Of a stretch of DNA of 64,000 bases, positions 1-8,329 are shown one piece after another (the stretch's first letter is position 1; every line of letters begins with the position of its first letter). The stretch is from Bradyrhizobium sp. C9 (lineage in GTDB: Bacteria > Pseudomonadota > Alphaproteobacteria > Rhizobiales > Xanthobacteraceae). The translations under genes were made by a program, and so were the position numbers. The notes under the pieces were generated by a model. That model ran no database searches. It was given only the letters and a program-made list of their open reading frames with translations, and was not told the origin of the DNA. The stretch is taken from the NCBI RefSeq assembly GCF_002532045.1, contig NZ_NWTG01000005.1, positions 310,001 to 374,000 of the forward strand, given 5' to 3'.

Positions 1-87
1 TTCTACGTGCTCGCCTGCGATTCCCTGATCCTCTACCGCTTTCGGCTTATTTCCACATCGCCAAAGGTGCAAAGTGGGGCTCATTGA
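1..87 (+). CDS. ABC transporter permease, C-terminal end (partial)
   Basis: This is the last 28 codons of a gene that begins outside the window. The frame reads from base 1 to a TGA at 85-87 and ends in a basic tail (LILYRFRL) like that of the first permease of BMP/RbsC-type nucleoside transporters. Its stop lies 14 bases inside the next permease, which is typical of translational coupling in such operons. The identification rests mostly on the two following genes, since too little of this one is present for a domain call. Confidence 0.6.
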   Translation, partial: FYVLACDSLILYRFRLISTSPKVQSGAH

Positions 88-991
88 GGCCATCATCCTG
101 TCGGTGCTGGCAGCTTCCACGCCGCTGCTGCTCGCAGCCACCGGCGAACTCGTGACCGAGCGCTCGGGTGTGCTCAACCTCGGCGTCGAAGGCATGATGA
201 TCGTCGGCGCCGCTTGCGGCTTCGGCGGCGCCTGGCTCTCCGGTTCGATCATCGTCGGCGCACTCTGCGGCATCGTCGCCGGCATCCTGATGTCGCTGAT
301 CTTTGCGCTGATGGCGCTCGGGCTCGCGGTCAACCAGGTCGCAACCGGCCTCGCGCTGACCATCCTCGGGATCGGATTGTCCGGCCTGATCGGCGCGGGC
401 TTCGTCGGCGAGCGCATCGCGCCGGCACCGCACCTCCACATCCCGGGCCTCAGCGACCTTCCGCTGGCTGGGCGCGTCCTGTTTGGCGAGGACGGATTTG
501 TCTATCTTTCGATCGCCCTGGTGGTCTGCGTCTGGTGGTTCCTGTACCGGACGCGGACCGGGCTGATCTTGCGCGCCTGCGGCGACAACCACACCTCCGC
601 CCATGCTCTCGGCTATCCGGTCCTGCGGATCCGGCTCTATGCGGTGATGTTCGGCGGCGCCTGCGCCGGGCTTGCCGGAGCCTACCTGCCGCTCGCCTAC
701 ACGCCCTTCTTCATTCCCGGCATGACGGCGGGCCGCGGCTGGATCGCGCTGGCGCTGACCGTTTTCGCAAGCTGGCGGCCGGCCCGGCTGGTCGTTGGAG
801 CCTACCTGTTTGGCGCCGTCACGATTCTCCAGCTCCACGCGCAGGGCGCCGGCATCGGAATTCCATCGCAGTTCATGTCGTCGCTGCCCTATCTCGCGAC
901 CATCATCGTTCTGGTTCTGCTCTCGCGCGCACGCACCGGCGGCTCGACGGCGCCCGCTGCGCTCGGAACCGTGTTCGTGCCGGACCGCTAG
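74..991 (+). CDS. BMP-type (nucleoside/purine) ABC transporter permease
   Basis: This 305-residue integral membrane protein has about eight to nine hydrophobic segments. Its N-terminus carries the family signature, a strand ending TERSGVLNLGVEGMM at about residues 28-42, which is diagnostic of YufQ/RbsC-like permeases that work with Bmp lipoprotein receptors. It starts at a GTG overlapping the end of the upstream permease. A receptor gene follows 71 bases downstream, and purine-degradation genes come after that, so import of nucleosides, purines or related nitrogenous compounds is the likely role. The ATPase subunit should lie upstream, outside the window. Confidence 0.88.
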   Translation: MGLIEAIILSVLAASTPLLLAATGELVTERSGVLNLGVEGMMIVGAACGFGGAWLSGSIIVGALCGIVAGILMSLIFALMALGLAVNQVATGLALTILGIGLSGLIGAGFVGERIAPAPHLHIPGLSDLPLAGRVLFGEDGFVYLSIALVVCVWWFLYRTRTGLILRACGDNHTSAHALGYPVLRIRLYAVMFGGACAGLAGAYLPLAYTPFFIPGMTAGRGWIALALTVFASWRPARLVVGAYLFGAVTILQLHAQGAGIGIPSQFMSSLPYLATIIVLVLLSRARTGGSTAPAALGTVFVPDR

Positions 992-1062
992 CTTTGATGT
1001 CGGTACGTGCCGCGATGGGGCGCCCACGTTCCGAACTATGGTTTCCCCGTTTGGAGATTGAG

Positions 1063-2142
1063 ATGAAGAGAACATTGCTTGCGGCGGCCGCGGTCCTCCT
1101 GGCCGGATGCATCAACAGCGGCGGCGCCTGCGCCGCCGACAAGCTGAAGGTTGGCTTTATCTATCTCGGACCGGTCGGCGACCTCGGCTGGACCTACCAG
1201 CACGAACTGGCACGCCAGGCTCTTGTGAAGGAAGTTGGCGACAAGATCGAAACGACATTCCTCGAGAACGTGCCGGAAGGACCGGACGCCGAACGCGCGA
1301 TCGAACAGCTCGTACGCGCCGGCAACAAGCTGATCTTCACCACCTCGTTCGGCTACATGGATCCGACGCTGAAGGTCGCCAAGAAATATCCCAATGTGCA
1401 TTTCGAGCATTGCTCGGGATATAAGCGTGACAAGAACATGTCGACCTATTCGGCGCGCTGGTACCAGGGCCGCTACATCCAGGGTCAGATCGCGGCCAAG
1501 ATGTCGAAGGCCGGCGTGCTTGGCTATATCGGCTCCTTCCCAATTCCGGAGGTTGTATCAGGCATCAACGCGACAATGCTGGGCGCCCAGACCGTCAACC
1601 CGAACATCAAGGTCAAGATCATCTGGGTGAACTCCTGGTTCGATCCCGGCAAGGAAGCCGATGCGGCCAAGGCGCTGCTCGACCAGGGTGCCGATTTGAT
1701 CATGCAGCACACCGACAGCCCGGCGGCAATGCAGGTCTCCGGCGAACGCGGCAAGCTCGCGTTCGGCCAGGACTCCGAAATGATCAAGTTTGGTCCCAAG
1801 GCGCAGCTCACCTCGATCCTCGACACCTGGGCGCCCTACTACATTGAACGCGTCAAGGCCGAGCTCGCCGGCACCTGGAAGTCCGAAGACACCTGGGGCG
1901 GCCTTGAAAGCAAGATGTTCGAGATGGCTCCCTACACCAACATGCCCGACGACGTGAAGAAGATGGCGGAGGACACCCAGGCCGCCATCGCCGCCGGCAA
2001 GCTGCATCCATTCAAGTGTCCCGTCGTCGCGCAGGACGGCAAGGAAGTCGAATGCAAGGGCGGCGATCATCTCGAGGATACCCAGATCCTCGGCATGAAC
2101 TTCTACATCAAGGGGATCGACGACAAGATTCCCGGGAAGTAG
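1063..2142 (+). CDS. BMP-family ABC transporter substrate-binding protein
   Basis: A 359-residue periplasmic receptor of the basic membrane protein (PnrA-like) family. The signal sequence ends in a lipobox-like LAGC at residues 13-16, although an Ala-Cys-Ala-Ala site follows, so lipoprotein versus soluble form is uncertain. The mature start, KLKVGFIYLGPVGDLGW, and the later GQIAAKMSKAG and NSWFDPGKE segments fit Bmp receptors. The ATG at 1063 was chosen because it gives a proper signal peptide and has GGAG upstream; an in-frame ATG at 997 would add an unconvincing leader. It is the last gene of the importer operon, and its neighbours suggest a purine or nucleoside ligand. Confidence 0.88.
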   Translation: MKRTLLAAAAVLLAGCINSGGACAADKLKVGFIYLGPVGDLGWTYQHELARQALVKEVGDKIETTFLENVPEGPDAERAIEQLVRAGNKLIFTTSFGYMDPTLKVAKKYPNVHFEHCSGYKRDKNMSTYSARWYQGRYIQGQIAAKMSKAGVLGYIGSFPIPEVVSGINATMLGAQTVNPNIKVKIIWVNSWFDPGKEADAAKALLDQGADLIMQHTDSPAAMQVSGERGKLAFGQDSEMIKFGPKAQLTSILDTWAPYYIERVKAELAGTWKSEDTWGGLESKMFEMAPYTNMPDDVKKMAEDTQAAIAAGKLHPFKCPVVAQDGKEVECKGGDHLEDTQILGMNFYIKGIDDKIPGK

Positions 2143-2159
2143 ACTCGACAAGGGGTTCG

Positions 2160-2181
2160 GCTCGGGCATTTCCGCCCGGGC
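2160..2181. terminator. Hairpin between convergent genes
   Basis: An inverted repeat of about 8 bp (GCTCGGGC and GCCCGGGC, one G-U pair, six-base loop) lies between the stop codons of the convergent receptor and deaminase genes. There is no T-run, so it may act as a bidirectional stem rather than a classical intrinsic terminator. Confidence 0.35.
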
Positions 2182-2196
2182 GTCCCGCCTTGCGAA

Positions 2197-3549
2197 CTAT
2201 ACGCCGCGCATCGCAGCGGCGGCCGCGTTGTGGCGGCGGATCAGGTCCGGGACATCGAGCCCGGGAACGGCTCCGTCGATCACGGCCCATCTGCCACCGA
2301 CCATCACACGATCGGCCCGGTGCGCGCCGCAGAGCACCAGCGCGGCGAGCGGGTCGCCGGAACCGGAAAAGCGCAACTCGTCAAGCTTGAACAGCGCGAG
2401 GTCAGCCGCCTTGCCGACCGCGATCTCGCCGAGTTCGGGACGGCCGACACAGGCGGCCGAACCCCTGGTCGCCCATCGCAGTGCATCCCTGTGACTGACC
2501 TTCGTGACACCATAGCGGGCGCGCTGCATCAGGAACGCGGCACGGACTTCCTGCATCAGGTTCGACCCGTCGTTCGATGCAGAGCCGTCGACGCCGAGCC
2601 CGATCGCGACGCCGGCCTCCTCCATCTCGCAGACCGGACAGCAACCCGAGGCCAGGATCTGGTTGCTGCAGGCACAATGGCTGACCGTCGTTCCGGCGGC
2701 AGCCAGCCGTTTCATCTCCTCCGCCTCGAAGAAGATGCCGTGGGCCAGCCAGGTCCGGGCATTCAACCAGCCGCATTGCTCGAGGTAATCGAGCGGGCGA
2801 CAGCCATATATCTGCCGACAAAATCTATTCTCGTCCTCTGTCTCGGCAAGATGCGTGTGCAGCCGGACGTCGAGCTTGCGGGCAAGATCAGCGGTCGAAC
2901 GCATCAGCGACGACGTCACCGAGAACGGCGAACATGGCGCCAGCGCGATCTGCACCATCGCGTCCTCGCCGCGCTCATGATGCTTCGACACCAGCCGCTC
3001 GCTGTCGGCAAGGATCGTATCCTCGTCCTGCACCACACTGTCTGGCGGCAACCCGCCGTCGCTCTGCGAGAGATTCATCGAGCCGCGGGTGAGCAGCACA
3101 CGGATACCCAGCCGCCTGGCCACCGCGACCTCGATGTCGATCGCCTCCTCGAGGCCCGCCGGAAAGACGTAGTGGTGATCGGTGGTCGTGGTACAACCGG
3201 ACAGCAGCAACTCGGACATCGCGACGCTGACGCCGAGTTCGAGCGATTGCGGGGTCAGTCGCGCCCACACCGGATACAGCGCCTGCAGCCAGGGAAACAA
3301 CTCGCGATCCATGGCGCCAGGCAGCGCCCGCGTCAGCGTCTGATAGAAATGATGATGGGTATTGATCAGCCCGGGCAGCACGACATGGGCGCTCGCGTCG
3401 TAGACCGCAGCATTCGCCGTCGACGGCTCATGCCCGGCGCCCACGCATTCGACGATCTTGCCGCCACGGACCACAACGCCGCGTTCGGCTTCGTTGGCCA
3501 GGATCGACAGGGGATCCTTGATCCAGATTGTCTGCATTTGATCCATCAT
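2197..3549 (-). CDS. 8-oxoguanine deaminase-like amidohydrolase
   Basis: A 450-residue cytoplasmic metal-dependent hydrolase of the amidohydrolase superfamily, in the subgroup holding 8-oxoguanine deaminase and the atrazine/hydroxyatrazine hydrolases. The metal site is visible: HxH at residues 65-67 after LPGLINT, a later HTHLAE strand, a SHCACSN loop and a GVDGSASND aspartate motif. 8-Oxoguanine deamination yields urate, which the uricase in this island would use. The ATG at 3549 has GGAGA seven bases upstream. The gene is transcribed away from the xanthine-dehydrogenase genes. A related substrate such as guanine or an aminotriazine cannot be excluded from sequence alone. Confidence 0.82.
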   Translation of the reverse strand: MMDQMQTIWIKDPLSILANEAERGVVVRGGKIVECVGAGHEPSTANAAVYDASAHVVLPGLINTHHHFYQTLTRALPGAMDRELFPWLQALYPVWARLTPQSLELGVSVAMSELLLSGCTTTTDHHYVFPAGLEEAIDIEVAVARRLGIRVLLTRGSMNLSQSDGGLPPDSVVQDEDTILADSERLVSKHHERGEDAMVQIALAPCSPFSVTSSLMRSTADLARKLDVRLHTHLAETEDENRFCRQIYGCRPLDYLEQCGWLNARTWLAHGIFFEAEEMKRLAAAGTTVSHCACSNQILASGCCPVCEMEEAGVAIGLGVDGSASNDGSNLMQEVRAAFLMQRARYGVTKVSHRDALRWATRGSAACVGRPELGEIAVGKAADLALFKLDELRFSGSGDPLAALVLCGAHRADRVMVGGRWAVIDGAVPGLDVPDLIRRHNAAAAAMRGV

Positions 3550-3585
3550 TTTCGTCTCCCGAGCCGGCGAACGCCATTCGTAGCC

Positions 3586-3601
3586 TGCAAGGACCATCCC
3601 A
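3586..3601 (-). promoter_or_regulatory. Possible sigma-54 promoter for the deaminase gene
   Basis: Read on the minus strand this is TGGGAT, five bases, TTGCA, with the exact GG-N10-GC spacing of RpoN promoters. The -24 box is poor after TGG, so this is the weakest of the sigma-54 candidates listed. It lies about 37 bases upstream of the ATG and back to back with the plus-strand candidate. Confidence 0.35.
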
Positions 3602-3613
3602 CGTCCCGCGACT

Positions 3614-3629
3614 TGGCGTTGCTCTTGCA
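3614..3629 (+). promoter_or_regulatory. Sigma-54-type promoter before the XDH genes
   Basis: The sequence is TGGCGT, five bases, TTGCA, with GG and GC separated by exactly ten bases. It matches the RpoN -24/-12 consensus except for GT in place of AC. It lies 48 bases before the preferred start of the FAD subunit. Confidence 0.5.
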
Positions 3630-3676
3630 AGACTTCATAGTCAATGATGCATCTCGTTGAAAGCGCTGGCGTATCC

Positions 3677-4498
3677 ATGGACTTGAACACCATCACCGAG
3701 GTCGTCCGTCCGCTCTCGCGGGCGCAACTGCCCGTTTGGACGGCAGGCGATGCCTGGCTCGCGGGCGGGACCTGGCTTTTCTCGGAGCCCCAGGTGCATC
3801 TCACCCGCCTGATCGATCTCGCTGAGCTGAATTGGCCGGGCCTCACGATTGGTGACACGCATCTGAGCATTGCGGCGACCTGTACGGTCGCGCAGCTCGA
3901 TGCCTTGGCCTGCCCGCCGGACTGGATGGCCGCGCCGCTGATCAACCAGTGCTGCCGTGCTTTTCTCGCTTCGTTCAAGATCTGGAAGACCGCGACCGTC
4001 GGCGGCAACATCTGCATGTCGCTCCCGGCGGGACCGATGATCTCACTGACCTCGGCACTCGATGGCGTGTGCACGATCTGGCCAGCCCGCGGCGGCGAGC
4101 GAACCATCCCGGTCGTGGACTTTGTGACCGGCGATCATGCAAACGTGCTGGCCCCCGGTGACCTGCTGCGGCAAATCGATATACCGATCGCTGCCCTGAA
4201 GCGGCGCTCGGCATTCCGCCAGATTTCGCTGACGCCGGTCGGCCGCTCAGCCGCGCTGCTGATCGGCAGCGTCGCCAATAACGGCACCTTCACACTGACC
4301 ATTACCGCCTCGACGGTCCGGCCTGTGCAATTGTCGTTTCCTGCCTTGCCTCCTGCCGACCAACTCAGTGACACGATACTCCGGCGCATTGCGGATGGCC
4401 TCTACCACGCCGACGTCCACGGCAGGCCGCTGTGGCGCAAGCACATGACGTTGCGGCTTGCCGAGGAGATCCGCGACGAATTGCAGGCGCACCCATGA
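3677..4498 (+). CDS. Xanthine dehydrogenase-type FAD-binding subunit
   Basis: A 273-residue subunit of the CoxM/XdhB-like FAD family (molybdopterin dehydrogenase FAD-binding domain). It should carry electrons from the FeS clusters to NAD or another acceptor. Visible signatures are the AGGTWLFSEPQ flavin loop near residue 30 and the TVGGNICMSLPAGPM segment near residue 110. The ATG at 3677 (MDLNTITEV) was chosen by family resemblance; an in-frame ATG at 3644 would add 11 residues and neither has a strong ribosome site. Its TGA overlaps the next ATG by four bases (ATGA), which implies coupled translation with the catalytic subunit. Confidence 0.85.
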   Translation: MDLNTITEVVRPLSRAQLPVWTAGDAWLAGGTWLFSEPQVHLTRLIDLAELNWPGLTIGDTHLSIAATCTVAQLDALACPPDWMAAPLINQCCRAFLASFKIWKTATVGGNICMSLPAGPMISLTSALDGVCTIWPARGGERTIPVVDFVTGDHANVLAPGDLLRQIDIPIAALKRRSAFRQISLTPVGRSAALLIGSVANNGTFTLTITASTVRPVQLSFPALPPADQLSDTILRRIADGLYHADVHGRPLWRKHMTLRLAEEIRDELQAHP

Positions 4499-7215
4499 CC
4501 TTCGAGATCAACGGCAAGACGTTCTCGAATCCACCTCGTCCCGGACAATGTCTGCGTACATTTCTACGCGAGCTCGGTCATCCCGGCGTCAAGAAGGGCT
4601 GCGATGCCGGCGACTGCGGCGCCTGCACGGTGTTGCTCGACGGCGAGCCGGTCCATAGCTGCCTGATCCCCGCATTCCGCGCCGATGGCCATGCGGTGAC
4701 CACGATCGAGGGCTTTGGCGGCATCGGCGGCACGCATCCGCTGCAGCGGGCGTTCCTCGATGCGCAAGGGTTTCAGTGCGGCTTCTGCACCGCCGGCATG
4801 ATCCTGACCTGCGCCTCGCTGAATCAGGCACAAAGACAGGATCTGGCCGCTGCGCTGAAAGGCAATATCTGTCGCTGCACCGGTTATCGTTCGATCCAGG
4901 ACGCACTCGAGGGTACGACCAACATCGAGGATGCCGCGGCCGGCCCAGCCTTTGGCCGCAGCCTCCCCGCCCCGGCCGGTCCGCTCATCGTACGCGGCGC
5001 CGCGCCTTACACCTTTGATACGGCGATCGACGGCCTGCTTCACATCAAGCTCCTACGTTCACCTCATGCCCACGCAAGAATCGTCGCGATCGACAAGACG
5101 GATGCATTGAAGGTCGCAGGCGTTCATGCGGTGCTGACGCATGAGGATGCGCCCGACTGCCTGTTCTCGACTGCACGCCACGAGCGCGACTGGATGGATC
5201 CCGACGACACCAGGGTGCTCGACACGATTGTTCGCTTTGTCGGGCAAAAGGTAGCCGCGGTGGTTGCGGAGAGCGAAGCTGCCGCAGAGGACGCATGCCG
5301 CCGCCTCAAGGTCGACTACGAGATCCTTCCCGCCGTATTCGATCCAATCGCGGCAATCACCGACGGCGCCCCGCCAATTCATGGCGACAAGACGACCATG
5401 CACCGCGTCGCCAATGCCGCACGCAACATCGTCGCCGAAACGCACGGTGAATTTGGCGATGTCGCGCGAGGCCTCGCCGAGGCGGCGGTCACCTATGAAG
5501 GCACCTTCACCACCCAGCGCGTCCAGCATGCGGCGCTGGAGACCCATGGCGGGCTGGCGTGGCTTGACGCCTCGGGGGTTCTCAACGTCCGCTCGAGCAC
5601 ACAGGTCCCATTCCTCACCCGTCGCGCGCTCGCCGGCATTTTCAAGCTGCCGCCGGACAAAGTCCGGGTGTTCTGCGAGCGTGTCGGCGGCGGCTTTGGT
5701 GGAAAGCAGGAGATGCTTGTCGAGGATATCCTGGCGCTCGCGGCGCTCCGCACCGGCCGGCCGGTCAAGCTCGAGTTCACGCGGGAAGAGCAATTCATCG
5801 CGACCTCGACACGGCACCCGATGCGCGTCACCGTAAAGGCCGGTGCAGACAGTGACGGCAGGCTGACCGCGCTGCAACTCGACGTACTCTCAAACACCGG
5901 TGCGTACGGCAATCATGCCGGTCCGGTACTGTTCCATTCCGTCAGCGAATGCATTAGCGTTTACAATTGCCCGAACAAGAAGGTCGACGCCGTCGCCTGC
6001 TACACCAACACGCTGCCGGCAGGCGCCTTCCGGGGCTATGGGCTGCCCCAGACGCTGATCGCTGTCGAGGCCGCCATCGACGAACTCGCCAGGCAACTCG
6101 GCATCTCACCATTGGATATGCGCCGTCGCAACGTAGTCAGGCCGGGCGATCCCATGCTCTCGCCGCCCGGCTCGGAATATCACGACGTGAAGTACGGCTC
6201 CTATGGTCTCGACCAGTGTCTGGATCTGGTCGAGCACGCGATGGCGGCGGATGCGTCCCACCCCCCGCTCTCCACCGACTGGCTGATCGGCGATGGCATC
6301 GCGCTGACCATGATCGACACCGTGCCGCCAGCTGGCCACATCGCGGACTGCGGGATCAAGCTATGCGACGACGGACGCTTCGAGCTGACCGTCGGCACCG
6401 CCGAATTCGGCAACGGCACCAGTACGGTCCATCGTCAGATCGCAGCGACCGCGCTCGCAACGTCGGTCGACCACATCCTCCTGCGGCAGTCCGACACCGC
6501 GCATGGCGGCCACGACACCGGTGCCTACGGCAGCGCCGGAATCTTCGTCGCCGGCAGTGCAACGCAAGCAGCCGCCGAAAACCTGGCGCGCGATCTGAAG
6601 GCGCTGGCCTGCCAGATGATCGGAAGTGATCCGAGCGTCTGCGTGCTGGAGGCCGATCACGCGGTTTGCGGCAGGCAACGACTGCCCTACACTGAGCTTG
6701 CGCGATCGGCACGCGCCGGTGGTCAGACCCTGCAAGCAAGCGGTACGTCGGGCGGAACGCCGCGGTCGGTTGCCTTCAACGTGCAGGGGTTTCGCGTCGC
6801 CGTGAACAAGGGCACCGGCGCGCTGAAAATCCTGAAGAGCGTGCAGGCCGCGGACGCCGGCCGCGTCGCTAACCCAATGCAGTGCCGCGGTCAGGTCGAG
6901 GGTGGGGTCGCACAATCGCTCGGCGCGGCGCTCTATGAAGAACTGGTGATCGACGACGACGGCCGTGTGATCAATCCAAAGTTCCGGGATTATCACGTAC
7001 CTTCTTTCGCGGACGTGCCGCGCACCGAGGTCTATTTTGCCGACACATCAGACAGTGTCGGCCCGATGGGGGCGAAGTCGATGAGCGAGAGCCCCTACAA
7101 CCCCGTCGCCGCCGCGCTCGGCAACGCCATCGCCGACGCGACCGGCATCCGCTTTACCGACGTTCCCTTCAAGCCTGACCGGCTGTTTCCGGCGCTGCTG
7201 AAGAAATTTGGCTAG
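4495..7215 (+). CDS. Fused FeS-molybdenum xanthine dehydrogenase-type catalytic subunit
   Basis: This 906-residue protein combines two modules that are usually separate subunits. Residues 1 to about 150 are the 2Fe-2S part: C36, C41, C44 and C56 form the plant-type cluster and C95, C98, C126 and C128 the second cluster. From about residue 165 onward it is the molybdopterin-binding part, with RVGGGFGGKQE, GAFRGYGLPQ, FGNGTSTVHRQ and a C-terminal KSMSESPYNP that should carry the catalytic glutamate. Purine hydroxylation (hypoxanthine to xanthine to urate) is the best guess, because uricase lies next door. The partition FAD / FeS-Mo differs from the common XdhA (FeS-FAD) / XdhB (Mo) arrangement. 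Confidence 0.85.
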   Translation: MTFEINGKTFSNPPRPGQCLRTFLRELGHPGVKKGCDAGDCGACTVLLDGEPVHSCLIPAFRADGHAVTTIEGFGGIGGTHPLQRAFLDAQGFQCGFCTAGMILTCASLNQAQRQDLAAALKGNICRCTGYRSIQDALEGTTNIEDAAAGPAFGRSLPAPAGPLIVRGAAPYTFDTAIDGLLHIKLLRSPHAHARIVAIDKTDALKVAGVHAVLTHEDAPDCLFSTARHERDWMDPDDTRVLDTIVRFVGQKVAAVVAESEAAAEDACRRLKVDYEILPAVFDPIAAITDGAPPIHGDKTTMHRVANAARNIVAETHGEFGDVARGLAEAAVTYEGTFTTQRVQHAALETHGGLAWLDASGVLNVRSSTQVPFLTRRALAGIFKLPPDKVRVFCERVGGGFGGKQEMLVEDILALAALRTGRPVKLEFTREEQFIATSTRHPMRVTVKAGADSDGRLTALQLDVLSNTGAYGNHAGPVLFHSVSECISVYNCPNKKVDAVACYTNTLPAGAFRGYGLPQTLIAVEAAIDELARQLGISPLDMRRRNVVRPGDPMLSPPGSEYHDVKYGSYGLDQCLDLVEHAMAADASHPPLSTDWLIGDGIALTMIDTVPPAGHIADCGIKLCDDGRFELTVGTAEFGNGTSTVHRQIAATALATSVDHILLRQSDTAHGGHDTGAYGSAGIFVAGSATQAAAENLARDLKALACQMIGSDPSVCVLEADHAVCGRQRLPYTELARSARAGGQTLQASGTSGGTPRSVAFNVQGFRVAVNKGTGALKILKSVQAADAGRVANPMQCRGQVEGGVAQSLGAALYEELVIDDDGRVINPKFRDYHVPSFADVPRTEVYFADTSDSVGPMGAKSMSESPYNPVAAALGNAIADATGIRFTDVPFKPDRLFPALLKKFG

Positions 7216-7223
7216 CAACTCAT

Positions 7224-7249
7224 GCCGCCGGGATCGAACCCGCACCGGC
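7224..7249. terminator. Stem-loop between convergent XDH and uricase genes
   Basis: An imperfect hairpin (CGGG with CCCG around a six-base loop, extended by GCCG with CGGC across a small internal loop) sits in the 48-base gap between the two converging stop codons. It has no T-tract. Part of it looks like a tRNA T-arm on the minus strand, but the arm does not pair correctly. Confidence 0.3.
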
Positions 7250-7263
7250 GGGAGCGCAATCGC

Positions 7264-8124
7264 CTACCCCCGTCCCACCGTACACTCAATCTGCCCATGG
7301 GGCTCGTCGGTGGGCAGGAACACGTCGTTGTTGTTGTCCAGTCCGAAGGCCGCAAGATTGATCGGGATGAAGTGCATGTTGGGGCAGGCCATGCTGATCT
7401 CCGATATCTCAGGGATCGCGGCAAGCGCCGCCTCGCCCATGCGGTAAAGACTGTCCTGCACGCTCCTGCTGTAGGTGGTCGAAAACACCTTCAGCAAGGT
7501 ATCGAGGACCTTTGCATTCGCCGCCGGATAGCTCGCTGGCTTTGCGGACCACGTCCACGACGCAACCATGCTGGTTGCACAGATGCGATCCGCGGTCTCC
7601 GGGATCGTCGTGTAGCGATCCTTGACATAACTTTCCCAGCCAGATTGGGTCGACTTCAGAAATGCGAACCCATCGACGCCCGACGCCAGCGTCGACGCGC
7701 CATCCCGAGTCATCGTGACCTCTACCGTCGGACGGCCGTTGCCGTCGAGCACAAAGCTGTGCGGATGCGGCTTGCCGTCGAAACTCAGGCGGGTCCATCG
7801 GGTCTCGTGCGAAGTGAGCGCGACGGATGAAATCTGCGGATAGGTGTCGAGATATCTCCTCGCCAGCACCCGGCAAAACTCCTCGGCGCAAAGCCCGGTG
7901 TTTTCGCGCGCGACGACATTGACGATGTTCTTGATGGTGTCGGTCGAGACCGTCATCGTATTGTCGGCATCGGTATAGGTGCGGCCGAAATCGCCCTCGA
8001 CCATCGCCTTGATGTTGAGCTGACTGACCTCCTGCCGTTCCCCGTCGCGGTGAATCCGCATCACGCGCACGCGGCCCTTTCCATATCTGTTCTTGATCAG
8101 CGGCACGTCAAAGCCTCCAGCCAT
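7264..8124 (-). CDS. Urate oxidase (uricase)
   Basis: A 286-residue cofactor-free urate oxidase that converts urate to 5-hydroxyisourate. The T-fold signatures are all visible: an N-terminal KNRYGKGRVRV with the catalytic lysine, DNTMTVSTDTIKN near residue 60 with the catalytic threonine, TWSAKPASY in the second half, and a C-terminal NMHFIPINL followed by FLPTDEPHG. Length agrees with bacterial uricases. The ATG at 8124 is preceded by a near-perfect sigma-54 promoter about 45 bases upstream. The next gene upstream on the same strand encodes the two enzymes that process its product. Confidence 0.95.
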   Translation of the reverse strand: MAGGFDVPLIKNRYGKGRVRVMRIHRDGERQEVSQLNIKAMVEGDFGRTYTDADNTMTVSTDTIKNIVNVVARENTGLCAEEFCRVLARRYLDTYPQISSVALTSHETRWTRLSFDGKPHPHSFVLDGNGRPTVEVTMTRDGASTLASGVDGFAFLKSTQSGWESYVKDRYTTIPETADRICATSMVASWTWSAKPASYPAANAKVLDTLLKVFSTTYSRSVQDSLYRMGEAALAAIPEISEISMACPNMHFIPINLAAFGLDNNNDVFLPTDEPHGQIECTVGRG

Positions 8125-8170
8125 GGCTCCGGGGCCGGCATCGCTTGCCGCCCATCGTGGCCAGTATTGA

Positions 8171-8185
8171 GCAACGTTTGTGCCA
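8171..8185 (-). promoter_or_regulatory. Sigma-54 promoter for uricase
   Basis: On the minus strand the sequence is TGGCACAAACGTTGC. It has the full -24 box TGGCAC, five bases, then TTGC, with exact GG-N10-GC spacing. Transcription would start near 8160 and give a leader of about 36 bases. It is one of the strongest RpoN matches in the window. Confidence 0.72.
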
Positions 8186-8329
8186 TCGGCAAGCTCGCGC
8201 CACCCACCGCGTCATGGATAGACCAGGTCCGATCACCGGATGCGGCACCCGTGGTATGGCCGCGCTGCCGGAATCTTCACCATCCCTGCCGCTCCTTTCA
8301 GCAGTCATCAGCCGCTTGCGATTCTGTGG

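Noticed and set aside
47..1075. Long minus-strand frame (342 codons) opposite the permease
   Set aside because: It is low-complexity, Arg/Asp/Glu/Gln-rich and antisense to a clear membrane protein gene; a GC-rich shadow frame.
2230..3660. 476-codon plus-strand frame opposite the deaminase
   Set aside because: It is antisense to a gene with intact metal-binding motifs and has no recognisable domain.
7224..7249. tRNA T-arm-like sequence on the minus strand
   Set aside because: GGTTCGAT resembles a T loop, but the five-base stem does not pair fully and no acceptor, anticodon or D arm can be found; treated as a hairpin between convergent genes.
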